From NCBI GenBank assembly GCA_014237465.1, contig JABZFM010000003.1, forward strand, positions 62,001 to 126,000: 64,000 bases of DNA. The letters run 5' to 3'. The stretch comes from Desulfobacteraceae bacterium (GTDB taxonomy: Bacteria; Desulfobacterota; Desulfobacteria; Desulfobacterales; Desulfosalsimonadaceae). A model generated the notes under the pieces. The model worked only from the letters and a program-made list of their open reading frames with translations. It was not told the DNA's origin and made no database searches. Positions 62,599 through 64,000 of the stretch are shown here, in pieces. Every line of letters begins with the position of its first letter. Position 1 is the first letter of the stretch. The position numbers and the translations under genes are program-made.

Positions 62599-63696
62599 TT
62601 ATCCCGGATATCCATTATTTTTCAAAAAATCCATCCCGAATCGGGCCGCCTTGTCAAAATCAACTCCACCCTTTATTTCCACAACATCGCAATCCGAAAG
62701 CATTTGGACATAATCGTCTTCCGTTGGCCTCACGGGATTTTCCCCGTTTGACGAATGATAAAACAGACCGGTTTCTTTCATAAACGCCCTCAGTAGATCG
62801 TGCCGGTGGGCAATGTCTACTTTTCTAAAAACCGGCGGACCCGCATTTTCATTTTCCCAGCTTAATATGAACAGACCGTTCATCGGGGCACTCAACTGAA
62901 AACGGCTGTTACGAAAATATACTTCCACAGGCGCATCATATTTTTTTTCCAGATACCAGAGGTCTTCCTTTGAAAGGGCTAAATATCGGAATTTCTCTTC
63001 ATCCGGAATAAGATTCTCCAGATATTCATTATTTAATGCAGTGCCCGGGTTGATACGCGGATGTTTGGCAACGCCAAACATGGTAAGTTCCTGATCCGAA
63101 TTCATGATCACGAGGCGATCATTGCTCACAAAATCAACCCCAAAAACCAGCATATGCAACGCCAGCGTTGATTTTCCCATACCGGAAAAACCCGCCATGG
63201 CGACACCGGTTTCCCCGAAGCAGACACCGGCGGCATGTCCCAAAAGCCCTCCCTGATGAAGCTTCCATTCAATATACCGGTTGTTGATAAAATTAATGAC
63301 CTGGTTGAAATTGGCGATACAGGGCCCGATGGCAAGGTTATCCCCGAGCCCGAAAACAAAATTCATTCCGGTTAACCGCTTTTTGACAATTCGACCATCC
63401 GTCAAATCAACGTATTCTTCTTTTATCTTTGTTTTGCCGGGATCCGGATTTTTAATGATAAAATCAAACGGAAAATCCGGAATATCCGCTTCATGAACCG
63501 TGATTTCAATATTCGGTCTGGAAGCGAAAATAACAAAAGATTTAAAATATTCTATCATATGTGCCTTGAGCTCATCAGAGTTCATTCTTACTGAAATGAC
63601 GCAATCCCCGAATTTCAGGCATATGGAAATATCCGCCGGATACTGTTTCCTGAATATATCATTCATCTCAATTCTGCTGGCGCTTTCAACCTGCAT
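62599..63696 (-). CDS. HprK-related kinase B (GAK system)
   Basis: This protein has 365 residues from ATG 63696, which overlaps the ATP-grasp stop by 11 bp (AAAGGA upstream). A Walker A (GFSGMGKSTLALH) with DFVSNDRLVI marks an HprK-like P-loop kinase. Residues before it (about 1-150) form an N-terminal partner domain. It should phosphorylate a Ser/Thr or a metabolite. The four-gene order ATP-grasp, kinase, CofD-like, amphi-Trp defines the GAK system. Confidence 0.88.
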   Translation of the reverse strand: MQVESASRIEMNDIFRKQYPADISICLKFGDCVISVRMNSDELKAHMIEYFKSFVIFASRPNIEITVHEADIPDFPFDFIIKNPDPGKTKIKEEYVDLTDGRIVKKRLTGMNFVFGLGDNLAIGPCIANFNQVINFINNRYIEWKLHQGGLLGHAAGVCFGETGVAMAGFSGMGKSTLALHMLVFGVDFVSNDRLVIMNSDQELTMFGVAKHPRINPGTALNNEYLENLIPDEEKFRYLALSKEDLWYLEKKYDAPVEVYFRNSRFQLSAPMNGLFILSWENENAGPPVFRKVDIAHRHDLLRAFMKETGLFYHSSNGENPVRPTEDDYVQMLSDCDVVEIKGGVDFDKAARFGMDFLKNNGYPG

Positions 63697-64000
63697 GACC
63701 AATCCTTTTCAACACATAGTCAACATAGCATTTCGCCGGATCTATCGCTCTGGTTTCTAAAATCCCTCTAAATCCCCCAAACGCAGAAACTTCAAACACA
63801 AACGGGCCTTGATCGGTGATCGCCACATCCACACAGGTAAAATCCAGACCAAACAGATCCTGTGCCCTTTGGGCCAGTTCAATAATTTCCGGTGAGGGAT
63901 CATAGGGTGCGTATTTGCCTCCGGAAACCGTTGTTGTATTCCATGATCCATTATCCTGTTTTCGCCTTGCGTACGTGGTTAAATATTTCCCGCCAAGAAA
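63686..64000 (-). CDS. GAK-system ATP-grasp protein, 5' partial
   Basis: I translated this frame by hand; 104 C-terminal residues are visible. It has an ATP-grasp end: GLDFTCVDVAITDQGPFVFEVSAFGGFRGI, with metal-binding Glu/Asn-type residues in FEVSAFGGF, and a C-terminal YVLKRIGHAG. It overlaps the kinase gene by 11 bp. The start lies outside the window. Confidence 0.85.
   Translation of the reverse strand, partial: FLGGKYLTTYARRKQDNGSWNTTTVSGGKYAPYDPSPEIIELAQRAQDLFGLDFTCVDVAITDQGPFVFEVSAFGGFRGILETRAIDPAKCYVDYVLKRIGHAG

Overview
The window looks like a chromosomal segment of a Gram-negative Desulfobacterota bacterium, most likely Desulfobacterales-like. The reasons are a lipoprotein-bearing type VI secretion system (T6SS), a GAK-type cluster (ATP-grasp, amphi-Trp, HprK-related kinase, CofD-like) of the kind known from sulfate-reducing deltaproteobacteria, moderate-to-low GC, and many palindromic intergenic repeats. 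The taxonomic call is inference. No tRNA, rRNA or CRISPR array was seen.

Region 1 (1-6248) is a defence island. A CBASS operon on the minus strand encodes a three-TM (SLATT-like) candidate effector, a DncV-like CD-NTase, and an E2-fold ubiquitin-conjugation protein that runs off the left edge. Divergent from it is an XRE repressor/ImmA-IrrE protease pair resembling CapH-CapP, with a perfect 7+7 bp palindrome between the two promoters. Next come DarT-DarG, whose DarT carries a single in-frame amber codon, and a DUF6398-like protein. Region 2 (6298-7905) is a glutaredoxin-thioredoxin reductase fusion.

Region 3 (7944-55036) is a very large T6SS locus. On its left are signalling parts: FHA-lytic transglycosylase, class III cyclase-FHA, PP2C phosphatase, transmembrane Ser/Thr kinase, a fused TssB-TssC-like paralogue and a double-FHA protein. 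Plus-strand genes interrupt this arm: two unrecognised proteins, a GIY-YIG protein, a DUF433/DUF5615 toxin-antitoxin pair, and four exported proteins including a caspase-like lipoprotein. The core runs on the minus strand from 55036 to 25069: Cys-rich scaffold, TagH-C-like, TssJ, K, L, M, TagF, TssA, B, C, Hcp, TssE, F, G, H, VgrG, DUF2169-pentapeptide, pentapeptide, DUF3540, DUF4150/PAAR-like, methyltransferase. The first gene of this core encodes a protein with seven [D/E]-[K/R]-T-x-x-[I/F] motifs that fit FHA phosphothreonine ligands. Together with the kinase, phosphatase and three FHA proteins it suggests a branched threonine-phosphorylation switch controlling assembly, cell-wall opening and cyclic nucleotide output.

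Region 4 (55345-60666) has a RelE/XRE toxin-antitoxin pair, a PHP-glycosyltransferase fusion, two short membrane proteins with strong ribosome binding sites, and an HD-domain protein. Region 5 (60856-64000) is a GAK cluster on the minus strand, truncated at the right edge inside the ATP-grasp gene.

A family of roughly 115-155 bp palindromic repeats with GATGGCTTCGTAAAAAGTC-like ends lies at gene borders throughout region 3. It is the main repeated structure in the window.
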